Assembly (NCBI RefSeq): GCF_002999335.1
Contig: NW_020312076.1
Coordinates: forward strand, 1-64,000
Length of the DNA: 64,000 bases
DNA from: Cyclospora cayetanensis
Lineage: Eukaryota; Apicomplexa; Conoidasida; Eucoccidiorida; Eimeriidae
Direction: 5' to 3'
In this document: piece after piece, positions 1 through 12,088 of the stretch
Layout: the number at the start of each line of letters is the position of its first letter
How positions within the stretch are numbered: the first letter of the stretch is position 1
Position numbers and translations under genes: made by a program
The notes under the pieces: generated by a model
The model's database searches: none
What the model saw: only the letters and a program-made list of their open reading frames with translations
What the model was told of the DNA's origin: nothing

Positions 1-1391
1 GACTCAGAGCTCCAGAGCCACGATGCCACTCTGCCATGCGTCTCTCTCCGCCATCGTAGTGACGATTTTTTTCTCTCTCTCCTTCCCTCTCCCTGTTTCT
101 CTCTCTCTCCCTGTCTCTCTCTCTCTCCCTGTTTCTCTCTCTCTCTCTGTCTCTCTCTCTCTCTCTGTCTCTGTCTCTCTCCTTGTCTCGCTCTTTCTCC
201 CTGTTTCTCTCTCTCTCCCTGTCTCGCTCTCTCTCTCTGTCTCGCTCTCTCTCTCTGTCTCTCTCTCTCTCTGCACTCCTGTTTCTCTCCCTCTCTCCAC
301 TCCTGTCTCGCTCTCTCTGTCGGTAACCAGACAGCCCGTCCCTTGAGTCTCTTCGTCTGGTTCTCTGATCTCGCTGCCGATCATCCCTCTCATTCGACAC
401 GTCTGCACCTCCTATGTGTCGTGAGTCTCTCTGACTTCCGTCCGTGTGCCTCTCGGTGGTCTTGTGGTTGCTAACACTGAGTCTCCTGTCGTTTCCCTCT
501 TCGCGCTCCCTCTGCGCTTCTCGTTTGCCTTTTTCTGGCCTTCTCGTTGCTTCCTCGTCATACTCTCTGCGGGGGGAGAAAGACGTGCTGGCATCTCGGC
601 CTTTCCTGAAGCCTCCGTCTTCAGTCTGAACGTATGCCTCCTCCTCCCGCTCTCTCGCCTTGTCCTTTGGCGGCAGTTCCTTTTCTCTGCGTGATGATGC
701 ACCATCGGTAGAGTCTCTTGAAACCTTCTCGTCGGAAAGGGCTTCCAAGACTTGGTCTTGAGAAGCCTGGCGATTTCTCCGAGGCTCCTCCTCGAGGGCA
801 CTCTTGTGCTTGCTCGTACTGCCGCTCTGGCGCTTCCCCCCTACGCCACCTTCGTCCTCCTTCCTGCGATCATCTGCACGGTATTCTCGGGATGCTGCTG
901 CAACACCAGAGCTTCTGTCATTGCGACGAGGAGGCAGGGAGCCTGTTGCCATCTTTGGCTCCGCAGCTGACGCTGCCGCTACTCTGTACGGTGCTGCCGC
1001 TGTTTTCGTAGCTCCTGCTAATTCTGTAGGCTGAAAGCTGCCTGATGAATAGTCCAGGGAACGTGCTCTTCTCGCGGCCTATAAGCATCATCCAGGAGGA
1101 CGACGGTTCCCCAAAGAGAGCAGCACACACTTCAACATGCATGCGGCGTCGTTCTGGTTTCTGGCATGTTCTCGGAACGCAACGAGCTGAGGGCTTGCCT
1201 ACCGCCGTAAGAAAGTCAAATCCGGCAAAACACGGTCTAAAACCAGAGAGTTCAGCGAATTCGCCGGGCAAACGCAACGCAATCGCTATTCTTGCAGCGG
1301 CAGCCGCGCCGGCAGAAGATACCGCTTGACGATATGCCAACGCGGAAAAGATCTCTGAGAGGCAGAGAGCGCCGCCGAACAAATTCACCAT
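1..1391 (-). CDS. Arg/Ser/Glu-rich (RS/RE-type) nuclear-like protein, partial at left edge
   Basis: Reading the minus strand from a clean acceptor (exon begins at 1030, after a CTTTCAG) there is one frame with no stop all the way to base 1. It has no early ATG, so an ATG-based ORF search misses it. The translation begins PTELAGATKTAAAPYRV, passes through a charged Ser/Arg/Asp/Glu region (about 1030-330), and ends in Arg-Glu/Arg-Asp dipeptide runs encoded by the GA-rich microsatellite at 60-330. Such RE/RD/RS tracts are typical of splicing and other nuclear RNA factors, but no folded domain is visible, so the exact role is unknown. A possible first exon is 1203-1391: ATG at 1391, phase-0 donor GGCG|GTAGGC, 63 codons, Ala-rich N-terminus. 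That exon is tentative. The gene continues beyond the window, so its C-terminus is not seen. Two other ATG-starting ORFs in a neighbouring frame (4-408 and 412-801) are shadows. Confidence 0.5.
60..330. repeat. CT/GA-rich imperfect microsatellite
   Basis: The plus strand is almost pure pyrimidine: CTCTCT runs interrupted every 10-20 bases by CTGT, CTCGCT or CCCTGT. On the minus strand all interruptions keep at least one frame open, which yields RERERDRE-like peptide, so the tract probably lies within the coding exon described above and not in a non-coding region. Confidence 0.85.
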
Positions 1392-3772
1392 GAAGAAATT
1401 ACGCTGAAATTAAGGCGGCGAGGGGTTTGGTATGTGGCCGCATTAACGCCGCAGCCCCGGATACAAAACTCGTGGCTGGCATGCATTTTTTCGCAGCTAC
1501 TGATTTGTACAGTGGAAACAATCACTCCTTCCAAGTCACTTCGCGTAACTCCCTGTTTATTTTCATGAGCGGCGTAAGGAGAGTGTAGAAGTCATGGGGG
1601 TCTCAGTGCTCACAGGCCCATCCTCCCTCACTGCATAGTCGTACATTCTTTCCAGGGTTTCCCGGTCGAGGAAAATTAGCAGCTTCGTCGACAAGTGCTT
1701 CGCATCGAACATCCGTGGAGCACGAGTAGTAGGTCCCACATGCATTCCTGTTCCGCTCTTCCTCGGAGGGATCGAAGCGGCACCCCAATAATACGTCGGT
1801 ATGCAGCGCAGTGCCAACGTTACGCACCACTGCGCCCAACTTAGAGCATCTGGCGGCCTGTTGGCCACCGCTTTCTCCTTAGGATCCGATTTTCTGACGG
1901 GTGCGTAAATTAGTGGAAGAGGTCATGAGTTCTCTTTCGGAGAACTGCTTTCTACCTTCCGGATAGCCATAGGACACCTTCTACGGGGGGGTGGTGCGGG
2001 CACCAGGCTTATAGCTCTGTCTCCTTCTTATTCGAGAGTGCATCGACTTAAGAATGCAAAGATTTGCATGCTAGCTATTACTATTCTTTTCGGCGCTTAT
2101 TGAGGAGGCCGGCATGCAGACAACTATTCAAACGACCAAAAGTGAATCCCTTTATGCTGTCAGAAACAAACTCTCCCCAGCCTCCACGCATGTCACTTAA
2201 TGCAGGGCATCGGGGGAAAGGAAATTGTTCAGCTTAGCGGTACTCACAAGTCTCTAAATTGAGTAAGATCAGCAATTTCTTTCGCTGCCAAAAGACACCA
2301 CACACTGTGGCCACGAAGAGGGCGTCGCACAGCTGATGGTTGAATATGTAACGTCAGATCAGTAGAAGGAAGCGCGTTTCGTTTAAGGTCTTCCTAGGAG
2401 GACACTTAACCCCAGGTTTAATACAGGCTTCTAGAAAGCTGTTGAGTGTTTTCCCGAAGATCTGTACCCGTCCGACACCCTGAGAATATCCGACGCGAGC
2501 ACGGAGGGCCAGCTAGAATGGGCGTTGCTGGACCTTTGGAGCGTAAACAGCGTTGCGTCTTCTTGTATCGACCTAATAGTACTTGGCAATAAATAAGATA
2601 TACGAGCAGACCAGTATTTTTGTCAATTTCCTATTAATCATTGGTTAAATAGAACTGGTGTAGTCGAATTTGTTGGTTTTTGGGATAGTCTGCCACAAAT
2701 ATGCGCATCACGGCACCTAGCAAAGAAATGTGTAGGCTGCGCAATGGCTACGAAACCTGTGGGCGCCCAAGCCACAGAGTCAAAGTCCCCGGATTTCCAT
2801 GTCAGCAGCTACACTTCTATGGAAGCACTCAAACAGCCGCTTGGCTACTTCTCATTCTGTGGGCACTTTCAAAATTAGCACAGCTGCATAGAGTAGTGCA
2901 GCCGTCGGAGCCTGATCACGAAAGCACAAAAGCCTTGTGTCCCATGAGGAACAATGAAAAAGAATTCGTTTCAACAAACTCGATAATGCCCGTCATAATC
3001 GATTTAACATATCCAACCGGCCCGAAAAACTTTTCACGCGCCACTTGTTCGAGTAAAGCATTAGGAGACTGCTGCTGCTGTGCAACAATACTGCTATGCA
3101 CCCATCGCAGGACAAGTTTCAACGCCCAATAGAAAGGGGCCACATGTTGAAATTATTGTCAGCTCATGGGCGCAACATCTTGGAAGCTGGGCCTTTATCA
3201 CTTTAGCGACTGTAGCGGCTCATTGGTAGGCCTACAGTTGCCAAAAAGGAAGCATTGTGTACAAGAAACGAAAAACATCATGGCATGATGCATCGTGTGG
3301 TGGCGTCATGACTCCTGGCCTTACAAAGCATCCTCCTACCCCACTGCTTCGGCAAGATAGCCATCAACCTTTAACGATTTGTATCATCTTTTGCAGCTCA
3401 TCTAACACTGAGCACAACATGGCAAAGGCAAAAACGACGGATTAGCGCAGCACCGCTGCTCTGGGAATAATATAAGCTCGTTCGCGGAGCAACATAATGG
3501 AGCTATCAGACCGAAGTCCTTCTAGTTTAGTAATGAAGTGGTGATGCGTTGCCCCACGCTGCAGTTCGGTGTCCCCGAGAGTTTGTGGTAGAGGTGCTAT
3601 GTCTGCATGAACACGCAGCACAGGACACAGAAAGCCACCCCGGCAATTCGAAACGTGAACTGTGCAAGAATATTGCAGTTTGAAAGCGTTGCAAATATTT
3701 TTCAGTCTTGCTTGCCACGCTGATTATATAGTGTGCTGTCCCCAGGAGTCAATCATCTAAAGGGAATACAAT
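1392..3772. other. Region without a supported gene
   Basis: About 2.4 kb with only short, conflicting ORFs on both strands. The longest are a 101-codon minus ORF at 1563-1868 and a 143-codon plus ORF at 2701-3132. Neither has a recognisable domain or convincing flanking splice sites. It probably holds the promoter of the truncated left-edge gene and the 3' side of the 3.8-8.7 kb gene. Short exons could be hidden here. Confidence 0.4.
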
Positions 3773-6700
3773 CTAGAACATATTCGGACCCTCCCCTAGC
3801 TGTGCGTGGGCATTTGCTTTTCTCTCCACACCGGTTTCCAGTTGTAATTGCTCGCAATTGCGTGCAGCTTGTTCGAGTGTTGATTTTGGCTTTGAGGATC
3901 CTGTTTTGAGGCTGCTCAGAGCTTTGTTGAATAGGGTCACGAATGAGAGAGCACCCTTCAACTGAGTCTTTGGCGGAATAGCAAGAAGAGCCAGCATGAA
4001 CCGTTGCTCTCCCTTGGTTTGCAGGAGACACTCAACAGCATCCGAATACCAGGTTATGAGGGCAAGAAGTACAACCGGCGCCAGGCTCCACATATTTGCC
4101 TTTTTTGCTGATTTCTCGCGGCTGCAGCGAGCCAAGGAAAACTTCGTTGTAAGCTCAGCGAAAATATCGTCATCGTCAAACGACAAATTTAATGCTGTAG
4201 CCAGCACGCTCCCCGGTCCCACGATGGGCGCATCAGGATTATCTTGCCTCCTCTGACTCATGATAATCCCGATAATCCGAACTGCGAATGGACAGAGCTA
4301 GTCAGGGAAAACAAACGAGATGGCGAGCCTACAGCCTGCAGTTTGGTCTTGAGGCCGCACCGCTTGAAGATAGATCAAGATGTTAAAGGTCTGTAGACCC
4401 TACGAAATTCGAGGTTTTACAGATGCATAGTACGTTACTTTAGCCGGGGATCACCTGCATCAATGCACATGCGCGTGTTATGTTTAACTGCCTTATGCGC
4501 GCCTTCTCCTCCACGAATAACGTTTGTATCCAAGGAAGTCTGCAGCTTTACGCCGAGCCAATCAGCTGCAGTTGGTGCTCCATCAATCACTTTCACAGGT
4601 CCCCAGTCTTGCTTCATGGTCATATGCAACCGTTCATAAATATCCACGTTGGCAGCCCACGTCAAACATGCAGCCCCAATACGGACATCCTCCGACTCCT
4701 GGGAACTCGCATTCAGCAGCACCACAATTTGTTGCAGCGTCTTCTCCCTCACTTCAGATGGGGAGAGATCCAGACTTAAGGGGTATTTTTCGCAGTCTGC
4801 GGCAACCACAAGGAAAGCCACCAAGATTATTCCCCGTAGAATTACACAGAAACATGCCCCCCGTTGCAAACAACGGAGGCCTCGGCTTTATCATGACGAG
4901 TTCGCGTCACTTTAAGATAGTTTTTTAGTGTGACTGCCACTTTTCCTAAGGGTCTCCACCAGTTTGGCACTATCATTTAATTGAAATACACAAAAACTTC
5001 ATGTATACATAATGTTTAGCATCAAAGAGCGCACCTTTCTCATGCACAGACTGGAGTTGTTGCCTTTGACGAGGGGCTGCGACAGGAACTTTCCTTTGAG
5101 TCCTCTCCCGTGGAGTTGGCCTTTCTGTAAAACTCACGAAAGCAGGGAATTGAGCTCATGAGTTGGCCCCTGGTTCCCATGCAGCATCGAGTAAAAACGC
5201 CAACAACATCAAGGACCCTACCGCTGTTGCGGTTCACTTTGCTATGTGCACGGGGTGTCGGTTGCATATAGTGTCATGCAGCAGCTCCTTTCCTTGTTCA
5301 TTACCATCCCCCCGATTCTTCACTTTTGCTCCTACGATCCACCCCGAATATCGACATATTTGTGTCTCCCATGTAACGTGCTCATTCACCTTCAGGCTGG
5401 ACCTCTGGCTGTGGGGTCTCTCCATTCTGTTTCCCAGATGTGGCTTCTGTTTCATCTCGCTGGGCAGCTTTTGAACACAAGAACGGAATCATAGCCAAGA
5501 CAATGATTTAGCACAAAACTTTGCCTCATAGCTGCAAAGTTGTATTACTGAGCACTACAACAGGCTCGAGCGAAAGGTCAGCAGATATACGCGTTTCCTT
5601 GGCTGTTACTTACCTTCCTTCGCCGGCAGTCCAACAGGCACTGGTACAAAAGGAGCTTTATCTACACGCAACAAAAAAATACACAACGTACGTTAAAGCA
5701 GCTGTACTGCTGCACAGGGATGCGGTCTTTTATACTCGGCCGAAGGTGAAGCAGCACCTTTGCTCCTTACAGGCCCCTTTATCAGCATTAGAAAAAGAAA
5801 TACCTTTGCGTGAAGCAACTGCTGAACGCAAAATGCAGATCAAAAGCAGACATGCTGGATAGACCACTGAAAACTAAACGACGCGAGCCCTGTGGATCAT
5901 TTCTGAGGGAAATGTAGCTGAGTGCATGTGAATTAGCGTTGCGCTTGCCTGTCACTTCAAAGGGAACAACGCCGCCTTCCTTTGCTGCGTTTATAATAGA
6001 GTCCAAATTTGTACCCAAAACGATTTCTGGGACTTCCCATATCTGTGAGGCTCTTGCTTCTTCTGACGTGGATTCTTTTGTGGCCTTCATGAGGAGAGAC
6101 TGAATGTTACCCCGCTGTTTCTCCAGCTGTGTCCTTATATCTTCTAGCGTACACTTTTCCACTGGCGTGTCCAATTCGAGCGTAAAGGAATGCGCCTCGG
6201 GCTTGAGCTCCAATTCGACCATCTTTCCAGAAAGAAGTTTGAGATGGGCTTTCGTCAAACCCACTTTTACTGCAGTGAAGGCATCAACGACAGCACAATG
6301 TAACGAAAAAGTACACAGCTGTTAGAAACTCAAGCTGATTCCGGCTAAAGTATCAACTTTGTTTGTGATGATTGGAGAGATTGAGATGTGGCAGCTCTAG
6401 ATAACGGACGTTTTCTTGGTGGGCGGGATGGTGGCGCTGCCGAACCTGTGGCGGCAGGAGTAGGCTCCTTTGCTGAATACGAGTAGAAGCAAATATACAG
6501 GCTTAAAGTCTGTGCGCACCTGTCTTAGCGTAACATTAGCTACTTTAGCAAAATCGATATGCTGGGGAGAGTACTGGAAGTATTTGATGCTTTTGTCCTT
6601 TCCTTTTGGTGGCTTTCCCTTACCTTCGGAATGTGAAGGCTCAGCTGAAGGTCGAATAGGAGGAATGAGCGTCGACATGCAGAGACACGGACAGCTGGAG

Positions 6701-8690
6701 AGCCCCCCGATCAGATGTCCTCCCTTTCTATGCATTACGCACAATGACTGTTACATGTGTGCTCTCTGTCGTACTTCGTGTTTGTTCGAATGTTTACCTT
6801 CAACGCCGAAGGGAATAGTAGAGCCTGCTTCTGCCGCGTGGATGATATTTTTCATATCTGCAGGAATATTGACGGCTTTTGTGTGCCAATGTGGTACGCT
6901 TTTTGCTTCTTCTGACTCTGATTTCGGTAAGTTCTTCAAGATCTCCCTCTCAATGGCCTCTTGCTGTTCAAGAAGGCGCTCCCTCACCTCAACTCTGGTA
7001 CACTGATCCACTGGTTTCCCTAAATCAACCTCTAGATGCTCCTTTTCCGGATCAAGGGCCAGATGAATCTTTGAACCAGAAGCAAGAACAAGAAGCGCAT
7101 CAGCAATCCCGAAACGCACTGCAGGCACATCCACCATATGCCAACAAGAGCGACAAGATACAGAACATTAGTATTGTACTAACTTGCTTCAAATGTTGGA
7201 GGGACTTTTTTTCCTTTGAAATTGTGTTGTTGTAAAAGGCTGCGTAGAACTTTGCGAAAAGCTATGGTTACCTTCAGACGGTAGGGTGTTTTCTGGAGCT
7301 GGAGCAGCCACAGGTACAGTCGGAGCTACAGTTTTTGTCTCCGCTTTTTCTGTGCCACAATAAAACGAGGAGTAATTAAGCAGAACTACGCCATATTGCT
7401 ACAGTACCCCTCCACCGTTGCATCAGTAAGTCTAGGCTAGAAAAGCAGGTGTATGCCGGCTTCGATTGGCCAGTGTTGCACCCACCTTTAGGCCCCAGAG
7501 CACGAGGTGAAGAGCATATGGAGAACAGATGGGAAAAAGTGCAGACCGTCACAAACAAGGTTTCTTGTGCATGAAGGAGTTTGATTGGCGTAGATTTGAA
7601 CTATTAATTTCATGCGAAAGGGAGAAGGAACCGAAAGCTTACTAGCAGGGAGAGCTTCAGGCGACTTGAATTCCTCTGCATGGATACAGACAGAGCTTAT
7701 ACTCGCCTTTTGGACAATCGTACGATAGTGTTTTGACAGAAAACCACTCGCGCAACGTCTCCTTTGTTTTGTCGTTGGCGTTTCCTATTATTGCTGCTTC
7801 TTTCTATTTTATCACTTGAGTTCATTTGCTGTCGCACCCCTACAAGGCATACCGATGGTTGGAGGGAATGGGAGGCTAGGGTCATTACAGCAAGATAGGA
7901 GTCAGATTGAATGAGACTGGGGAAAGATATATCCAAAGCTGAGTATGTGAGTAGGTATGCTTGTAGAATTTGTTCCTCACTTTTCAAGAGCTCCGCCTCC
8001 ACGTCCAGCCCCATATCGTTCCACTTTTTCTTTTGTTTTTCGGACCAGTGAAGGTTTACTTGACGGGTGACGCAGCATAGGAAGGCAACCAAATCTGAAA
8101 AGCCCTCTATAAACTCTTTCGGGATCGAGCTGTCCTCAAATGCACTCTCGATTATTGCCGCTTTGTAGCGATTCAGCTGTAAGCTTTCTGGTGCATGGAG
8201 CATGAGCATTTCAAGTATTTCCTTCCTCCGACCCCTAAATTGGAAACCTCGAGACACGATTTCTTCTTGAAATTTATGGTACCGATCAACGGATTCATCA
8301 TCACGGGAGAAGCTCCAGCATGCTGGACTTTTCTTATCGCCGGATGCCTGTAAAAGTTCCCAAGATGAGCGACACGGACAGCAAATGAGGCCGTAGGAGA
8401 GAAGGGGAAGAAAAGACACATCCTAAAAGTAAGATTGGACAGGATTGCTTGTTGAAAGCGGAGTATGTAGATTGCTCGTTTTCTGGCGAAAAGGGTTGGC
8501 TTCAGCATTTTTGGCCGCCAAGCATTCTCTGAACTAGAGGGAAACTGCTGCATACGTCACTTACAGCAATATTCAAGTACTTCCCTTTGCAGACTTCATA
8601 CTTGTACTGGGTGTTAAGGTTTTCACGCATATCCGCATTCGTCCTTAAGATGGAAAGTGAGGCGACGAACAGGCCTAGGAAGACCCTCAT
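3773..8690 (-). CDS. Secreted modular protein with tandem phase-1 exon repeats, unknown family
   Basis: I do not recognise this family. Exons by phase and splice consensus (minus order): 8690-8565 (MRVFLGLFVASLSILRTNA signal peptide, phase 0), 8347-7816 (acceptor TTTTACAG; 3' end uncertain), 7675-7643, 7349-7272, 7118-6798, 6644-6624, 6269-5949, 5661-5614, 5467-5390, 5124-5035, 4796-4455, and tentatively 4194-3773. From the third exon on, every junction is phase 1. Two exons (7118-6798 and 6269-5949) are both exactly 321 nt and encode paralogous 107-residue domains. They share a LxxDLxxPVxxCT-like core, a helix rich in Glu/Gln, and an ending ExGxxxPFxVxG. Pro/Val/Ala-rich linker exons (for example VPVAAPAP and VPVPVGLP) sit between them. 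The last tentative exon carries a hydrophobic stretch MWSLAPVVLLALITW, possibly a C-terminal membrane segment. The model gives about 803 residues. Secretion by the parasite is inferred from the signal peptide only. Confidence 0.55.
5949..6269 (-). repeat. Duplicated domain exon, copy 2 (321 nt, phase 1-1, GC donor)
   Basis: Exon bounded by TTCACTGCAG|TA and GTGACAG|GCAAGC, the latter a GC-AG type donor. It encodes LELKPEAHSFTLELDTPVEK and SIINAAKEGGVVPFEVTG, colinear with copy 1. Both copies have the same length, 321 nt, and the same phase at both ends. Confidence 0.75.
6624..6644 (-). other. Predicted 21-nt microexon of the modular secreted gene
   Basis: Seven codons (AEPSHSE). The acceptor follows a pyrimidine-rich run (CTCATTCCTCCTATTCGACCTTCAG) and the donor is CCGAAG|GTAAGG. 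Phase 1 at both ends joins the flanking 321-nt exons in frame. It plays the same linker role as the 78-nt exons at 7272-7349 and 5390-5467. Confidence 0.45.
6798..7118 (-). repeat. Duplicated domain exon, copy 1 (321 nt, phase 1-1)
   Basis: Exon bounded by CCTGCAG|TG and GTTGAAG|GTAAAC. It encodes 107 residues, including KIHLALDPEKEHLEVDLGKP and KNIIHAAEAGSTIPFGVEG. It aligns along its whole length, with only minor gaps, to the exon at 5949-6269, so the pair arose by exon or exon-pair duplication. Confidence 0.75.
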
Positions 8691-11600
8691 CTTTACTGGG
8701 GGCCGTGAACAATGGCACTGAAACAATGCTTTAGCGCCTCTAAACTGACGGCAAACCGGTTGTAGGACTTCAGCCAAGCACTGTGCCTTAAAATTACCAA
8801 AATTTCAATAAACGAATGCTGAAGCACCCGGGGCAGCCCGCAGCGTTTGCGGAGGCCATGGACAGCACTGAGAAACGTGAGCACAGAGACAGGGATGGTA
8901 TCCTAGATGCCCCATAAAATGTAAACCAAATATTTATAGCGTGGAAAAGTGCTTAACATACCCAACTTTCAAGGCAAAAGCGGAGCGACAGGGCCATTAG
9001 TCAGTAGGTGCACTACGGTCAGACCGATGGACTGTCGCCGTCCCTACAGCCTCGTGACGAGCCACAAAGTTTTCTATTACACGTTTCAAATGCTTCGAAC
9101 CTTTGAGCTGATTTTACAACTGTAATGCTAATTGTGTTTAGCTATTTATTTCCTCTGTGACGCAAAAGTCCTGTGGTTGTGATCCCTTTGTTGCTGTCCG
9201 AATCCGAAGTCGATTGATTGGCTTCAGGGCCTCCAGATGTGCAGAAGTAGTCCCTCATTGTTTTCTTCCATTCCTTGTATTCTCGACTCTTCCAGTTTCT
9301 CTCAATATCAAAATAGCGACCTTATGGAACATTAGTTGATATGTGTATCTAATACGCAACGGCAAAAGGCCAACATTTCAATATGTAAATTCCAGAGCCA
9401 GAGACTACTCTCTTCTGCTCAGCACACTGCAATTCTAACACTGAGTCTCTCTCTGTCTCTCTTTCCTTCTCACAGAAATCTCCTTGTCATTAAATTAAGC
9501 AAAGCTTTCTTCCTCTAAGGGGATTCAGCACGAGCATTTTCTTGTTGCTGCTGCTAAAATTCCAGCAGCAGTCTGCCTCCAAAGGGCGCTGTGTGTGGCG
9601 GGGCCAAGCTAGACTCAAACACTCTATACTAAACTGATTATATTTAACTCGAGAGAATTAGTAAAGAACTAAGACCTTGGTTTGTGTGTTCTTATTTCTT
9701 ATTCATAGTACAGTACTCTTTGCTGCATGCAAGAGGATGCAATTTTGTGCATGTGGGGGGTAGATGGCACATGCACTAGTTGTGAATGCTCAGGATTTTA
9801 AGAGGGTGCAGCAGGGATCATCTTGACTGCCCCTTTCCGCTCATGCCCAAAATTGTGGGGGCCGTGGTTAGGGGAGGGAGGAACTCTTGTTAAAAGGTGC
9901 ACAACTTTCCAGCAAATTTGTATTGAGTCTAGAATCATGTGACTCCTCAAAGACGATTTACGCAAGACCGCTCATATATGCAGCTGTATAAGAGCTGCTG
10001 CCGTTTAGCATTAGGTGGCCGTATGCTCTTCCTTTTCGCGCGGTAAGCGGAGTCTGACCTCCTTTATGTAGTTCATGGATACTTCACATTTTGCTTGGTG
10101 AAAAAAAGACTCTTACTTTCGATAGAGTAGCTTATTCCCCACACTTAACATACACAACTAGCTCTTACACGCGTCCAATATGGTCTTACATCTCAGGGCG
10201 ATCTAGCGTTCTCACAAAGACGTGGCAAAGCACATTGTATAAGAAAAGGAACAGCACTAGTACGGTTTCCTATTATCCGTGCTCATCTTCCATATCTATA
10301 GCATCGAGGTCCTGGAGCTTGGTTCATCGCTAATGCATGGCCACTGGTTGGCTCCACGTAATACCACCTACCGTCCTAATTGATTTCTTTCTCTTCTTTG
10401 AACGAGACTGGCATCAGTGTATACGTAAGACGGATCATCTCGCCTGCCCGCAATATTGACCTATTCGAATACAACCTTTTGTGGCTGTGAAGAGGGGAAC
10501 AACCAGGCCTCCGAGGTAGGTTTTCTTCCCCTATCCATCGATTTTGTGGCCCCTATCAGGCGAATTAAGGCTAAATTGTGGCTTTCTCAATAAACCTGCA
10601 AAGCTTCTTATGCATTCATGCTCTGCAGATGCAAAGATTGGGATTCAACTAATTGTTGCACGCAGAATTGTGTTGCTGCTAATGCCCGAGAGAAATGCAA
10701 AGGCCAGGAAGCAAGGCAGATGCTTGCTGAGCATGCAATTGAACTGCCTCATGTTTATCTCCATGCGTCTGCTTATTGCTAGGAAAAGTGAGTGGTTCTG
10801 TTCGAAGGATGAGCGTAGCAACCCGCTCAACCTAGATGTACAAGTAAAAACAAACCTGTAACTTCCCACATTCTAGATAATAAAAAGCTTCTCTGCTTCT
10901 CTTGTTAATTTATTCTGTTGAAACTATGCTTTAGCGTAGATTTTAATCACGGAAAACATGAGGAGAGCTCGTTTAAGAGGCAGAAAAGAGAAGTGCCAAC
11001 GGAGTGCGCTATATGCGTGCAGGGGAGTGTTCGCAAATTGAAGTAGGACACAGGACACAGGTCTAAGCGGTATGGCATCATTAGGATACTTGAAGCCGAA
11101 ATATATAGTGAAACTCGGCAATTTTGATTGTGAGTCATTGTTGGGACTAGGGCACTCTAAGGTCCGCATGCACAAAGGCAGCGAAGTTGAGGTGCAATTG
11201 TTCTGTAAAAGAAGGCACCACGTGTAGGGTCGCAAAAGGTCTGGACCTGCTACGATAGGTTCTTTACTGCTAGAAATATGTACCGAATATTGGATGTCAC
11301 TGGTAATGCTGCATTTCTTTGTATTCACATCGAAAAAGGTTTGAGTACACACACGGTGACTGCAAGAAAACAGCTCAAGTTATTTTGCCTCTTTTTTTCA
11401 CTGAAGTCTTCATTCTTGTGGAAACAAAGGAGGGAAAATTGAGCATACCCTTGAACTCATCGGCCCAACTTTTGTGCACCAGTGCAAGGACAGAGGAGGG
11501 CGCAACAGCATATTTGCGAAATGCAGGCACCTGCATCCAGCAAAACGAGAGAATATCCAGAGCCATACAAAGCAGCCATATTCGTAACACGTGCCCAAAA

Positions 11601-12088
11601 TCATTGGGGGACTTCGGTCGGATCGACAAAAAAAGAGTAGAGGGCCTAGATATTGTACATGAGACTATGGCTGTATTAGCACGCCAGGAGGGCATCTTCA
11701 TGTACCCATACTATTTACGACAAAGTAACTAGTCTCTATTTCAACACCCTTCAGCTAATGCGCAATCAAAGGAACGCAGTGGTCCTCAGCCCCACAAAGC
11801 CTGGCCTGCCGACAGATGCAAGGCCGCCGAGCCTCCACTAATGCCTAGGTAGCATACAACCCATTCCTCGACGCCCCTTGTATTTCAACAAGGCCTTTAA
11901 AATCTTATTCAGGGCAAGTTGCACGCTCCAACGGGATTATTGTATTCCTTCTATTCAGGTCCTCTCATTCTGTGCATCGGCCTCTCCCTTCCTGCTCCGG
12001 CGCGTGGACTTCTTGCTTTTCCGCAGCAGAAGCACGCCAAAGAGAAGTACAGGCGCCCACAGTTTAGTGAGCCTTTGTCAACAGTGAG
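8691..12088. other. Long interval without a supported gene
   Basis: About 3.4 kb between two divergently oriented genes (minus start at 8690, plus start at 12089), so it should include both promoters. ORFs here are short and conflict between strands: plus 10544-10861, minus 10924-11352, plus 11319-11732. The 11319-11732 ORF (137 codons, charged, no domain) and the membrane-like minus ORF opposite it (11375-11701) cannot be told apart. A short CTCTCT tract lies near 9445-9470. Confidence 0.4.
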
